Positions 43,097 to 51,261 of a stretch of 64,000 nucleotides of DNA are shown here, in pieces; the stretch's first letter is position 1; every line of letters starts with the position of its first letter. A program made the position numbers and the translations under genes. The notes under the pieces are model-generated. The model was not told the DNA's origin. It was given only the letters and a program-made list of their open reading frames with translations, and did no database searches. Source of the DNA: Cellulomonas composti (GTDB lineage: Bacteria > Actinomycetota > Actinomycetes > Actinomycetales > Cellulomonadaceae); assembly GCF_007990245.1 (NCBI RefSeq), contig NZ_BJWG01000001.1, positions 62,001 through 126,000 on the forward strand, in the 5' to 3' direction.

Positions 43097-44383
43097 GTGT
43101 TCACCTGGCCGGCCCCCGCGATCCCTGCCCTACCCGGTCGTGGCGGACCCGTCCGGGTCCGGGACGCCTCGTCGGGCCGGCTCGTCGTGGCGGCCCCGGG
43201 CGAGAACGCGACGCTGTACGTGTGCGGCATCACGCCGTACGACGCGACGCACCTCGGGCACGCCGCGACCTACGTCGCGTTCGACGTGCTCCAGCGCGCG
43301 TGGCGGGACGCGGGGCAGCGCGTGACGTTCGCGTCCAACGTGACCGACGTCGATGACCCGCTCCTGGAGCGGGCCACTGCCACGGGCGTCGACTGGCGGC
43401 TGCTCGCCGACGAGCAGATCGCGTTGTACCGCGAGGACATGACGGCCCTGGGCGTGATCCCGCCCGACGTGTGGTCCGGCGTCGTCGAGTCGGTGCCCGC
43501 GATCGTCGCCGCGGTGGAGAAGCTGCTCTCGTCGGGCGCGGCCTACCGCGTGCCGTTCGAGGGTTCTCGCGAGGGTGTCATCGGGTCCGACGAGCCCGAG
43601 GACGGCGACGTGTACGCGGACCTGTCCGCGGATCCCGCGTTCGGCTCGGTCGCCGGGCTGGACGCCGCGACCATGACCGACCTCGCGCGCGAACGCGGCG
43701 GCGACCCCGACCGGCCGGGCAAGCGTTCGCCGCTCGACCCGCTGCTGTGGCGCCGCGAACGCGTCGGCGAGCCTGCGTGGGACGGCGGGCTGCTCGGCCG
43801 CGGCCGGCCGGGCTGGCACGTCGAGTGCGCCGTGATCGCGCGCGACGCGCTCGGGCTGCCGTTCGACGTGCAGGGGGGCGGGTCCGACCTGCTGTTCCCG
43901 CACCACGAGATGAGCACGTCGCACGCGCGCCTGCTCGACAGCGGCGAGGGCGCCCGGGTGCACGTGCACGCAGGGATGGTGGGCCTCGACGGCGAGAAGA
44001 TGAGCAAGTCGCGCGGCAACCTCGTGCTGGTCTCGACGCTGCGCGCGGCGGGCGTCGACCCCATGGCCGTGCGGCTCGCGATCCTCGCACACCGCTACCG
44101 CGACGACTGGGACTGGACCGACGAGGGCCTGTCGTCCGCGCGCACGCGGCTCGCGACCTGGCGGCGGGCGCTGTCCGGCAACGGCGGCCCCGACGCGTCC
44201 GGAGTGCTGACCGGCGTGCGGGCGGCCGTCGCCGACGACCTGGACACCCCGCGCGCGCTCGAGGTCGTCGACGAGTGGGCTGCGCGTTCCATCGCGGTCG
44301 GCGACGACGAGAGCGAGCTCGTCGAAGGGGCACCCGGCGTCGTCGCCCGGACCGTGGACGCGCTGCTCGGGGTGCGTCTCTAG
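43097..44383 (+). CDS. mshC: Mycothiol cysteine ligase MshC
   Basis: 428 residues, a class I cysteinyl-tRNA-synthetase-like ligase lacking the C-terminal anticodon domain, as MshC does. It has the Zn/Cys site in LYVCGITPYDATHLGHA with HIGH-like THLGH, zinc ligands in WHVECAVIA and FPHHEMSTSHA, and KMSKS in GEKMSKSRGN. It joins cysteine to glucosaminyl-inositol in mycothiol synthesis, the actinobacterial glutathione substitute. GTG 43097 is 6 nt after TAGGCT (leaderless). Convergent with the PAC2 gene, as in related genomes. Confidence 0.95.
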   Translation: MFTWPAPAIPALPGRGGPVRVRDASSGRLVVAAPGENATLYVCGITPYDATHLGHAATYVAFDVLQRAWRDAGQRVTFASNVTDVDDPLLERATATGVDWRLLADEQIALYREDMTALGVIPPDVWSGVVESVPAIVAAVEKLLSSGAAYRVPFEGSREGVIGSDEPEDGDVYADLSADPAFGSVAGLDAATMTDLARERGGDPDRPGKRSPLDPLLWRRERVGEPAWDGGLLGRGRPGWHVECAVIARDALGLPFDVQGGGSDLLFPHHEMSTSHARLLDSGEGARVHVHAGMVGLDGEKMSKSRGNLVLVSTLRAAGVDPMAVRLAILAHRYRDDWDWTDEGLSSARTRLATWRRALSGNGGPDASGVLTGVRAAVADDLDTPRALEVVDEWAARSIAVGDDESELVEGAPGVVARTVDALLGVRL

Positions 44384-44393
44384 AGGTCCGACC

Positions 44394-45248
44394 CTAGGGA
44401 GTGCCCGGCTCGTCCCGGCGGCGCAGGTACCGCTCGAACTCCTGCGCGATCGCCTCGCCGCTGGCCTCCGGGAGCTCGGCGGTGTCCTTGGCCTCCTCGA
44501 GCTGGCGTACGTACTCACCGATCTCGCCGTCCTCGCCCGCGAGCTCGTCGACGCCGTGCTGCCATGCCGCCGCGTCGTCGGGCAGCTCGCCGAGGTCGAT
44601 CGGCTCGCCCAGGAGCTGTTCGAGGCGGTGCAGGATCGCGAGGGTCGCCTTCGGCGACGGCGGGTGCGCGACGTAGTGCGGGACGGCCGCCCACACCGAC
44701 AACGACGCCATCCCGCGGACTCCGGCCTCGTGCTGCAGGATCCCGACGATCCCCGTCGGCCCCTCGTAGGTGCTCGAGTCGATCCCGAGCCGCTTGCGCG
44801 TCGGGGCATGCTCGCTCGAGACGGTCACCGGGATCGGGCGGGTGTGCGGGACGTCGGCAAGCAGCGCACCGACGGTCACGACCGTGCTCACCCCGAGCGA
44901 CTGCGCGATCTCCAGCAGCTCGTGCGTGTACCGGCGCCACCGCATCGACGGCTCGATCCCGTGCACGATCACGACCCGCCGCCCCGACCGCCGCGTCTCG
45001 GCGACGGCCACCGCCGTCGTGGGCCACGTGATCTCGCGCTTGCCGTCGGCGCCGATGCTCACGTGCGGCCGGTTCACCTGGAAGTCGTGGTACTCCTCCG
45101 GGTCGAGCTCGTCGACCTGCTCCGCGTCCAGCACGTCGTGCAGGTGCTCGAGCGCGTGCGTCGCCGCCGAGCCGGCGTCGTTCCAGCCCTCGAACGCGGC
45201 CAGCAGCACCGTCTCACCGGCGGGCAGCTGGCGCGGATCCTCGGTCAT
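44394..45248 (-). CDS. PAC2-family (proteasome-assembly-chaperone-like) protein
   Basis: 284 residues. PAC2 core: ETVLLAAFEGWNDAGSAATHALEHLHDVL, then EEYHDFQVNRPHVSI, VVIVHGIEPSMRWRRYTHELLEIA and GPTGIVGILQHEAGVRGMASLSVWAAVPHYV. Actinobacterial homologues lie near the proteasome/mshC region, but a chaperone role in bacteria is not shown. The C-terminus is acidic and coiled-coil-like. The ATG is 6 nt after TAGGCT (leaderless). Confidence 0.9.
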   Translation of the reverse strand: MTEDPRQLPAGETVLLAAFEGWNDAGSAATHALEHLHDVLDAEQVDELDPEEYHDFQVNRPHVSIGADGKREITWPTTAVAVAETRRSGRRVVIVHGIEPSMRWRRYTHELLEIAQSLGVSTVVTVGALLADVPHTRPIPVTVSSEHAPTRKRLGIDSSTYEGPTGIVGILQHEAGVRGMASLSVWAAVPHYVAHPPSPKATLAILHRLEQLLGEPIDLGELPDDAAAWQHGVDELAGEDGEIGEYVRQLEEAKDTAELPEASGEAIAQEFERYLRRRDEPGTP

Positions 45249-45335
45249 TCGCCCAGCCTATGACGCCGTACCCACGACGTCCTCGGCGTCGTCCGGCGCG
45301 TCGGGGCACGCCGGCGCGTGCGTCTTCCTGGCCAT

Positions 45336-45349
45336 GAGCAGATCTGCTC
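45336..45349. promoter_or_regulatory. Perfect 14-bp palindrome in the PAC2-HAD spacer
   Basis: GAGCAGATCTGCTC is a perfect palindrome in the 249-nt space between divergent genes. It could be an operator. A minus-strand reading frame of 25 codons (45258-45334, MARKTHAPACPDAPDDAEDV and on) begins beside it but has no other support. Nothing else is seen in this space. Confidence 0.3.
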
Positions 45350-45497
45350 GCTCCCTGCGGGCCGGGCCCGGGTTCGGCGTGTCCGCCTCACGGGGTCGGG
45401 CCCCGGGTACGTCAGACTGCACGTGGGACTGCACGTCGTCGGTCGATACCGACATCGTGGTGGTCCACCATTCCGGATGAGGTGCGAGGTCAGAGGC

Positions 45498-46172
45498 TTG
45501 ACAGAGGTGCGGACGCCGCCCGCCGCGGTGCTGTGGGACATGGACGGGACGCTCATCGACACCGAGCCGTTGTGGATGGCGGCCGAGAGCACGTTGGTCG
45601 CCGCGCACGGAGGCGTCTGGACGGCCGCGCAGGCCGTGGCGATGATCGGCAGCCCGATGGCGGTCGCGGGGGCGCACCTGCGCGCGGCCGGCGTCGAGCT
45701 GGAGGACGCCGAGATCATCGCGGCGCTCAACGCGCAGGTGCGCGCTGGGGTCGCCGCCGAGACGCCGTGGCGACCCGGCGCACTGGCCGCACTGGCGCGG
45801 CTGCGGGCGGCCGGTGTGCCGCAGGCGCTCGTGACGTCGTCCTTCGGGGAGCTGGCCTACCCGTTCGCCGACACCGCGCAGGTCTTCGACGTGGTCGTCG
45901 CGGGTGACGAGGTGGTGCACGCCAAGCCGCATCCCGAGCCGTACCGGCGGGCCGCCGAGCTGCTCGGCGTGCCGGTCGAGGCGTGCATCGCGGTCGAGGA
46001 CTCGCGTTCCGGTGTCGCGGCCGCCCTCGCCTCGGGCGCGCGGACGGTCGCGGTGGACGGGCACCAGGTCGTGCCCGACGACGCCCGCCTCAGCAGGACC
46101 GGACACCTCGACGCGCTGAGCCTCGACGTGCTCGCGCGGCTCGTCGCGGGAGAGGTCCTCGACCTGCGCTGA
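45498..46172 (+). CDS. HAD-superfamily phosphatase (beta-phosphoglucomutase-like subfamily)
   Basis: About 224 residues. Motif I is AVLWDMDGTLIDTEPLW (nucleophile and acid Asp), motif II is ALVTSSF, motif III Lys is in HAKPHPEPYRRAAELLG, and motif IV is IAVEDSRSGVAAALASGA. An all-alpha cap sits between motifs I and II. It probably acts on small phosphosugars or phosphoglycolate. The start is uncertain: TTG 45498 has GAGGTCAGAGG ahead of it, while ATG 45477 has no ribosome site. Confidence 0.88.
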   Translation: MTEVRTPPAAVLWDMDGTLIDTEPLWMAAESTLVAAHGGVWTAAQAVAMIGSPMAVAGAHLRAAGVELEDAEIIAALNAQVRAGVAAETPWRPGALAALARLRAAGVPQALVTSSFGELAYPFADTAQVFDVVVAGDEVVHAKPHPEPYRRAAELLGVPVEACIAVEDSRSGVAAALASGARTVAVDGHQVVPDDARLSRTGHLDALSLDVLARLVAGEVLDLR

Positions 46173-46216
46173 CGTGCCGGCAGGCAGGGTTCGGGCACGC
46201 GCCGCTCACGCACCGA

Positions 46217-47122
46217 TCACGCGGCGGGCGTGACGCCGGTGGCGCGCTCGACGGCGGCGGGCTCGAGCACGGGCGGCGTGCCGCCGAACTGCGGGCAGTG
46301 GTCCTGGAACGAGCACCACGCGCAGAGCTTCGAGGGGCGGGGACGCCAGTCGCCCGTGCGTGCGGCGTCCTGGATCCCGGCCCAGATCGACCGGATGCGG
46401 GCCTCGAACGTGGCCATCTCGGCCTCCGTCGGGTCGTGCTGCAGCACCACGCCGTCACCCAGGTACTCGAGCTGCAGGCGCTTGGGCAGGACGCCGCGCG
46501 TGCGCCAGATGACGTAGGCGTAGAACCGGAGCTGGAACATCGCCGAGCTCTCGAACCCCGCGGCCGGCGAGCGGCCCGTCTTGTAGTCGACGACGCGGAT
46601 CCAGCCGTTGGGCGCGACGTCGATCCGGTCGACGATCCCGCGCAGCTGCGGGCCGTCCTCGACGTCCGTGCTCACGCGTGCCTCGCGCTCGGCCGGCTCC
46701 AGCCGCGTGGGGTCCTCGAGCGTGAAGTAGGTGCCGAGCAGCGCGGCCGCGCTCTCGGTCCAGGTGGCGAGCTCCTGCTCGTCGGCGAACAGCGCCGCGA
46801 GGCCGGGCTCGGCCTCGAGCAGGCCGGCCCAGCGCTCCGGCAGCAGCGCGACCGCGCTCGCGTGCGTGCGCTCGGCGGCCGGCAGGTCGAACAGCCGCTC
46901 GAGCACCGCGTGCACGAGCGTGCCGCGCGTGGCGACCGCGCTCGGTGGCTCGGGGAGCCGATCGATCGAGCGGAGCCGGAACAGCAGCGGGCAGCGCAGG
47001 TAGTCACCCGCACGCGACGGCGAGAGGCCCGGACGGTACTCACCCGCCGCAGCGGGCTCGTCGCCGGGTGCGGCCGGGACGGCGGCTGCACCAGGAGCGT
47101 CGGTGCCGAGGGGGGAGGTCAC
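46217..47122 (-). CDS. RecB/AddB-type PD-(D/E)XK nuclease with Fe-S cluster motif
   Basis: About 301 residues, a stand-alone nuclease domain. It has LSPSRAGDYLRCPLLFRLR with the first cluster Cys, RGTLVHAVLERLF (His motif), GIVDRIDV (Asp) and WIRVVDYKTG (D-x-K), and C-terminal LCAWCSFQDHCPQF supplying three more Cys for a 4Fe-4S cluster, as in AddB and Cas4-like nucleases. No helicase motifs. Its neighbour trmI is conserved in mycobacteria. GTG 47122 is 7 nt after TACGCT (leaderless). Divergent from the site-2 protease. Confidence 0.88.
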   Translation of the reverse strand: MTSPLGTDAPGAAAVPAAPGDEPAAAGEYRPGLSPSRAGDYLRCPLLFRLRSIDRLPEPPSAVATRGTLVHAVLERLFDLPAAERTHASAVALLPERWAGLLEAEPGLAALFADEQELATWTESAAALLGTYFTLEDPTRLEPAEREARVSTDVEDGPQLRGIVDRIDVAPNGWIRVVDYKTGRSPAAGFESSAMFQLRFYAYVIWRTRGVLPKRLQLEYLGDGVVLQHDPTEAEMATFEARIRSIWAGIQDAARTGDWRPRPSKLCAWCSFQDHCPQFGGTPPVLEPAAVERATGVTPAA

Positions 47123-47195
47123 GACGACGAGCGTAGATCGGCCCACCCACACGACCGTGCGCGACCCGCACGGGTGGACCGCCTAGCCTGTGCGC

Positions 47196-48329
47196 ATGAG
47201 CAGCCCGTCGTCACGTCGCAAGTCGGGCTGGGTCGTCGGGCACGTCGCGGGAGCGCCCGTGATCGTCGCGCCGTCGTGGCTGCTCGCGGTCGGCGTCCTG
47301 ACGTTCCTGTACGCCGACACGGCCCGCGCGCTCACCGGCCTGAGCGGCAGCGCCGTCTACGTCGTCGCGCTGTCCTTCGTCGTGCTGCTGTTCGCCTCGG
47401 TGTTCCTGCACGAGCTCGCGCACGGTCTCGTCGCACGATCGCGCGGGCAGCAGCCGCGCGAGTTCGTCCTCACGCTGTGGGGCGGCCACACGTCGTTCGA
47501 CGCGGTCTCGGCCACGCCCGCGACCTCGGCGCTGATCTCGGTGGCAGGGCCCGTGGTCAACCTGGTGCTCGCGGCCGCGTTCTTCGTGCCGCTGCGCCTC
47601 GACCTGCTCGAGCCGCACACCGTGCTCTGGGCGCTGATGTGGTCGGGCGCCGCCGCGAACGGCTTCGTCGGGCTGTTCAACCTCGTCCCGGCGCTGCCGT
47701 TGGACGGCGGCCGCGTGCTCGAGGCGATCGTGTGGGCGACGAGCCGCGACCGGCTGCGCGGCACGATCGTCGCCGGCTGGTGCGGGCGCGTGTTCGCGGT
47801 CGGCTTCGTCGCGTGGGCGCTGCTCGCCTCGACGGGCGACGGCGGGGAACCCGACTTCTTCCTCGTGGCCTGGTGCGCAATCATCGGCGCGTTCCTGTGG
47901 TCCGGGGCCTCGGCGGCGATCAAGAACGCGCACGTCGTGCGGCGCGTCGACGGCGTGACGCTCTCGAGCGTCGCGCGACGTGCCGTCACGGTCGGGGCGA
48001 GCGACTCGGTCGCGCACGCCGGGGCCGTCGCGGCGACGGGCGGGGCGCAGGAGGTCGTCGTGCTCTCCCCGGACGGGAGACCGGCCGCGTACGTGGACCG
48101 CGCGGCCGCGGCCGCCGTGCCGGCGGAGGTGGCCGGGACGACGCCGGTGACCGCGGTCAGCGTGCCGTTGCCGGTCGGGGCGAGCGTCGACGGACAGCTC
48201 TCGGGCCGGGCGCTGGTCGACGACGTCGGTCGCGCCACGCGGTACTCACCGGTCGTCGCCGTGCTGGTGGACGGCCGCGTGATCGGCCTGATCCGCGCGA
48301 CGGACGTGATCGCTGCGCTGCGCCCCTGA
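47196..48329 (+). CDS. Site-2-type zinc metalloprotease (M50) with C-terminal CBS region
   Basis: 377 residues. Zinc motif HELAH in VFLHELAHGLVARS within a membrane helix; the second metal motif is LVPALPLDGGRVLEAI. About six membrane helices in all. The C-terminal third (VDGVTLSSVARRAVTVGASDSVAHA to the end) is a degenerate CBS pair, as in cytosol-gated M50B proteases. Targets of such proteases include anti-sigma factors and lipoproteins. ATG 47196 is 6 nt after TAGCCT (leaderless). A short direct repeat (GTCGTCGACACCT twice) lies in the spacer to trmI. Confidence 0.9.
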   Translation: MSSPSSRRKSGWVVGHVAGAPVIVAPSWLLAVGVLTFLYADTARALTGLSGSAVYVVALSFVVLLFASVFLHELAHGLVARSRGQQPREFVLTLWGGHTSFDAVSATPATSALISVAGPVVNLVLAAAFFVPLRLDLLEPHTVLWALMWSGAAANGFVGLFNLVPALPLDGGRVLEAIVWATSRDRLRGTIVAGWCGRVFAVGFVAWALLASTGDGGEPDFFLVAWCAIIGAFLWSGASAAIKNAHVVRRVDGVTLSSVARRAVTVGASDSVAHAGAVAATGGAQEVVVLSPDGRPAAYVDRAAAAAVPAEVAGTTPVTAVSVPLPVGASVDGQLSGRALVDDVGRATRYSPVVAVLVDGRVIGLIRATDVIAALRP

Positions 48330-48427
48330 CGTTCGTCGCGGACGCTCGTCGTCGGGGCTCGTCGTCGACACCTGTCGTCGACACCTGTCGTCGGCGCCCG
48401 ACGGGACGACGCCTAGACTCGTCGCCC

Positions 48428-49459
48428 GTGACCACCCCCCAGCAGGACGCGAGCGCAACCGACGGCCCGACGGGCGCCGCGCTGCGGCGCGGACCGTTCC
48501 GCGTGGGGGAGCGCGTCCAGCTCACGGACCCGCGTGGACGGCTGCACACCATCACGCTCGCGCCGGGCGGGACGTTCCACACGCACCGCGGATTCTTCCG
48601 GCACGAGGAGCTCATCGACGCCGACGAGGGCACGGTCGTGACGATCTCGGGCGGCACCGAGTACCTCGCGCTGCGGCCGCTGCTGGCCGACTACGTGCTG
48701 TCGATGCCGCGCGGCGCCGCCGTGGTCTACCCGAAGGACTCCGGCCAGATCGTCACGATGGCGGACATCTATCCCGGGGCGCGGGTCGTGGAGGCCGGGG
48801 TGGGCTCGGGCGCGCTCACGATGTCGCTGCTGCGGGCCGTCGGCGACGGGGGATCGCTGCACTCGATCGAGCGGCGGGCCGACTTCGCGGACATCGCGCG
48901 CGGCAACGTCGAGCAGTTCTTCGGCGCGCCGCACCCGGCGTGGGAGCTGTCGGTCGGCGACCTCGCCGACGTGCTGCCGACCGTCGCGGAGCCCGGCTCG
49001 GTGGACCGCGTGGTGCTCGACATGCTCGCACCGTGGGAGAACCTGCAGGTCGTCGCGGACGCGCTCGCGCCCGGCGGCGTGCTGATCTGCTACGTCGCGA
49101 CGACTACGCAGCTGTCGCGGCTCGCGGAGGACGTGCGCTCCGACGGTCGCTACACCGAACCCGAGGCGTGGGAGTCGATGGTGCGCGGGTGGCACCTCGA
49201 AGGTCTGGCCGTGCGGCCGCAGCACCGGATGATCGGCCACACGGGTTTCCTGCTCACCACGCGGCGGCTCGCTGACGGTGTCGAGGCCCCGTTCCGCAAG
49301 CGTCGGCCCGCGAAGGGCTCGTACCCCGTGGCCGACGACGGAGCGCCCGCGGTCGACGCGGACCTGTGGACCCCCGAGGCGATGGGCGAGCGCGCCACGT
49401 CGGACAAGAACATTCGCCGGGCGCAGCGTGCCGCCCACCCGGAGCGCCCGCGTCCCTGA
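48428..49459 (+). CDS. trmI: tRNA (adenine58-N1)-methyltransferase TrmI
   Basis: 343 residues. N-terminal beta domain (FRVGERVQLTDPRGRLHTITL), TrmI-specific LALRPLLADYVLSMPRGAAVVYPKDSGQIVTMADIYPGA, SAM motif VVEAGVGSGALTMSLLRAVG, and DMLAPWENL. It makes m1A58 in the T-loop of tRNAs; homotetramer. A lysine/arginine-rich C-terminal extension (FRKRRPAKGSYPVADDG) goes beyond the catalytic core. GTG 48428 is 8 nt after TAGACT (leaderless). trmI upstream of mpa is conserved actinobacterial synteny. Confidence 0.95.
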   Translation: MTTPQQDASATDGPTGAALRRGPFRVGERVQLTDPRGRLHTITLAPGGTFHTHRGFFRHEELIDADEGTVVTISGGTEYLALRPLLADYVLSMPRGAAVVYPKDSGQIVTMADIYPGARVVEAGVGSGALTMSLLRAVGDGGSLHSIERRADFADIARGNVEQFFGAPHPAWELSVGDLADVLPTVAEPGSVDRVVLDMLAPWENLQVVADALAPGGVLICYVATTTQLSRLAEDVRSDGRYTEPEAWESMVRGWHLEGLAVRPQHRMIGHTGFLLTTRRLADGVEAPFRKRRPAKGSYPVADDGAPAVDADLWTPEAMGERATSDKNIRRAQRAAHPERPRP

Positions 49460-49519
49460 GCGACGGACGACCCTGCGGATGCGCGAGTGCGCTCGTCGGG
49501 TGACGTTTGGGTTACGAGA

Positions 49520-49571
49520 GTCAACAACGGGCGCGGACGCGCCGACAGATGTTGACACTGGTGGTTAGGGT
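49520..49571 (+). promoter_or_regulatory. mpa promoter region with nested inverted repeats
   Basis: GTCAAC (49520-49525) and GTTGAC (49551-49556) enclose a second perfect inverted repeat GGCGCG-GA-CGCGCC. TAGGGT at 49566-49571 is the likely -10, leaving a leader of about 30 nt with GGAGGCGGGACC before the mpa ATG. The nested structure could be an operator or the trmI terminator. Confidence 0.45.
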
Positions 49572-49609
49572 GACGAACCCGATGGACCCCAGGGGACGGA
49601 GGCGGGACC

Positions 49610-51238
49610 ATGACCGATCCGACAGGGCGGGACCTGCAGCGGGAGCTCGCGCTCCTGGCCGCCAAGAACGAGCGCCTGAGCGACGCACTGCTCGCGGCGC
49701 GTGAGCAGATCGTCGAGCTCAAGCGCCAGGTGGACGACCTCGCCAAGCCGCCCGGCACGTACGCGACCTTCCTCGGCGCGCGTGCCGACGGCACGGTGGA
49801 CATCATCTCGGCCGGCCGCAAGATGCACGTCGGCGCCAGCCCGGTGGTCGACGTGCACCGGCTGCGCCCCGGCCAGGAGGTCATGCTCAACGAGGCGCTC
49901 ACGGTCGTCGAGGCCGGCGGCTACGAGAACGTCGGCGAGATCGTCACGGTCAAGGAGATGCTCGGGCGTCACCGCGCGCTCGTCGTGGGCCGGGGCGACG
50001 AGGAACGCGTCGTGCGGTTCGCGGGCCAGGTGACCGACTCCAACGTGCGCGTCGGGGACGCGCTCACGATCGACTCGCGGAGCGGGTTCGTGTTCGAGGT
50101 GATCCCGCGCGCCGAGGTCGAGGAACTCGTCCTCGAGGAGGTGCCGGACATCGAGTACGAGGACATCGGTGGTCTGGGGCCGCAGATCGAGGCCATCAAG
50201 GACGCGGTCGAGCTGCCGTTCCTGCACCCCGAGCTGTTCCGCGAGCATGGTCTGCGGCCGCCCAAGGGCGTGCTCCTGTACGGCCCGCCGGGCTGCGGCA
50301 AGACGCTGATCGCCAAGGCGGTCGCGCACTCGCTGGCCGCGACGGCAGCCCAGGCGCGCGGCGAGGACGTGGCGGAGGCCAAGAGCTACTTCCTCAACGT
50401 CAAGGGGCCCGAGCTGCTCAACAAGTACGTCGGCGAGACCGAGCGGCACATCCGCCTGATCTTCGCCCGGGCGCGCGAGAAGGCGTCGCAGGGTCACCCG
50501 GTCGTCGTGTTCTTCGACGAGATGGAGTCCCTGTTCCGCACGCGCGGCACGGGCGTGTCGTCGGACGTGGAGACGACGATCGTGCCCCAGCTGCTCGCGG
50601 AGATCGACGGCGTCGAGCGGCTCGAGAACGTCATCGTGATCGGCGCGTCCAACCGCGAGGACATGATCGACCCCGCGATCCTGCGTCCGGGTCGGCTCGA
50701 CGTGAAGATCAAGATCGAGCGTCCCGACGCCGAGGGTGCGCGCGAGATCTTCACCAAGTACCTCACGACCGACCTGCCGATCCACCCGGACGACCTCGCC
50801 GAGCACGGCGGCTCGAAGTCGGCCGCGGTGGACGCGATGGTCACGCGCGTCGTCGAGCGCATGTACAACGAGACCGAGGAGAACCGCTTCCTCGAGGTCA
50901 CCTACGCGAGCGGCGACAAGGAGATCCTGTACTTCAAGGACTTCAACTCGGGCGCGATGATCCAGAACGTCGTCGACCGGGCGAAGAAGCAGGCCATCAA
51001 GGACCTGCTCGCCACGGGCCAGCGCGGTATCCGCGTCGACCACCTCATGACCGCGTGCGTCGACGAGTTCAAGGAGAACGAGGACCTCCCGAACACCACC
51101 AACCCCGACGACTGGGCGCGGATCAGCGGGAAGAAGGGCGAGCGCATCGTCTTCATCCGCACGATCGTCCAGGGCAAGAAGGGCACGGACGGGTCGCGCA
51201 CGATCGAGACGGTGACCAGCACAGGCCAGTACCTGTAG
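49610..51238 (+). CDS. mpa: Mpa/ARC proteasomal ATPase
   Basis: 542 residues. An N-terminal coiled coil (residues 8-47, binds Pup), two OB domains (about 50-190), then the AAA+ domain: Walker [16 protein letters not shown], Walker [12 protein letters not shown], Arg-finger region [12 protein letters not shown]. It ends GQYL, the penultimate-Tyr tail that docks into the 20S alpha ring. Hexameric; unfolds pupylated proteins and threads them into PrcAB. The start ATG has GGAGG upstream. dop follows 23 nt after the stop but carries its own TAGGGT. Confidence 0.97.
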   Translation: MTDPTGRDLQRELALLAAKNERLSDALLAAREQIVELKRQVDDLAKPPGTYATFLGARADGTVDIISAGRKMHVGASPVVDVHRLRPGQEVMLNEALTVVEAGGYENVGEIVTVKEMLGRHRALVVGRGDEERVVRFAGQVTDSNVRVGDALTIDSRSGFVFEVIPRAEVEELVLEEVPDIEYEDIGGLGPQIEAIKDAVELPFLHPELFREHGLRPPKGVLLYGPPGCGKTLIAKAVAHSLAATAAQARGEDVAEAKSYFLNVKGPELLNKYVGETERHIRLIFARAREKASQGHPVVVFFDEMESLFRTRGTGVSSDVETTIVPQLLAEIDGVERLENVIVIGASNREDMIDPAILRPGRLDVKIKIERPDAEGAREIFTKYLTTDLPIHPDDLAEHGGSKSAAVDAMVTRVVERMYNETEENRFLEVTYASGDKEILYFKDFNSGAMIQNVVDRAKKQAIKDLLATGQRGIRVDHLMTACVDEFKENEDLPNTTNPDDWARISGKKGERIVFIRTIVQGKKGTDGSRTIETVTSTGQYL

Positions 51239-51261
51239 ACATCGGTCACTAGGGTGGCGGC

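Noticed and set aside
48355..48400. Short direct repeats GTCGTCGACACCT before trmI
   Set aside because: Two copies of 13 bp in GTC-rich DNA are too little to call an element, so it is noted only with the flanking gene.
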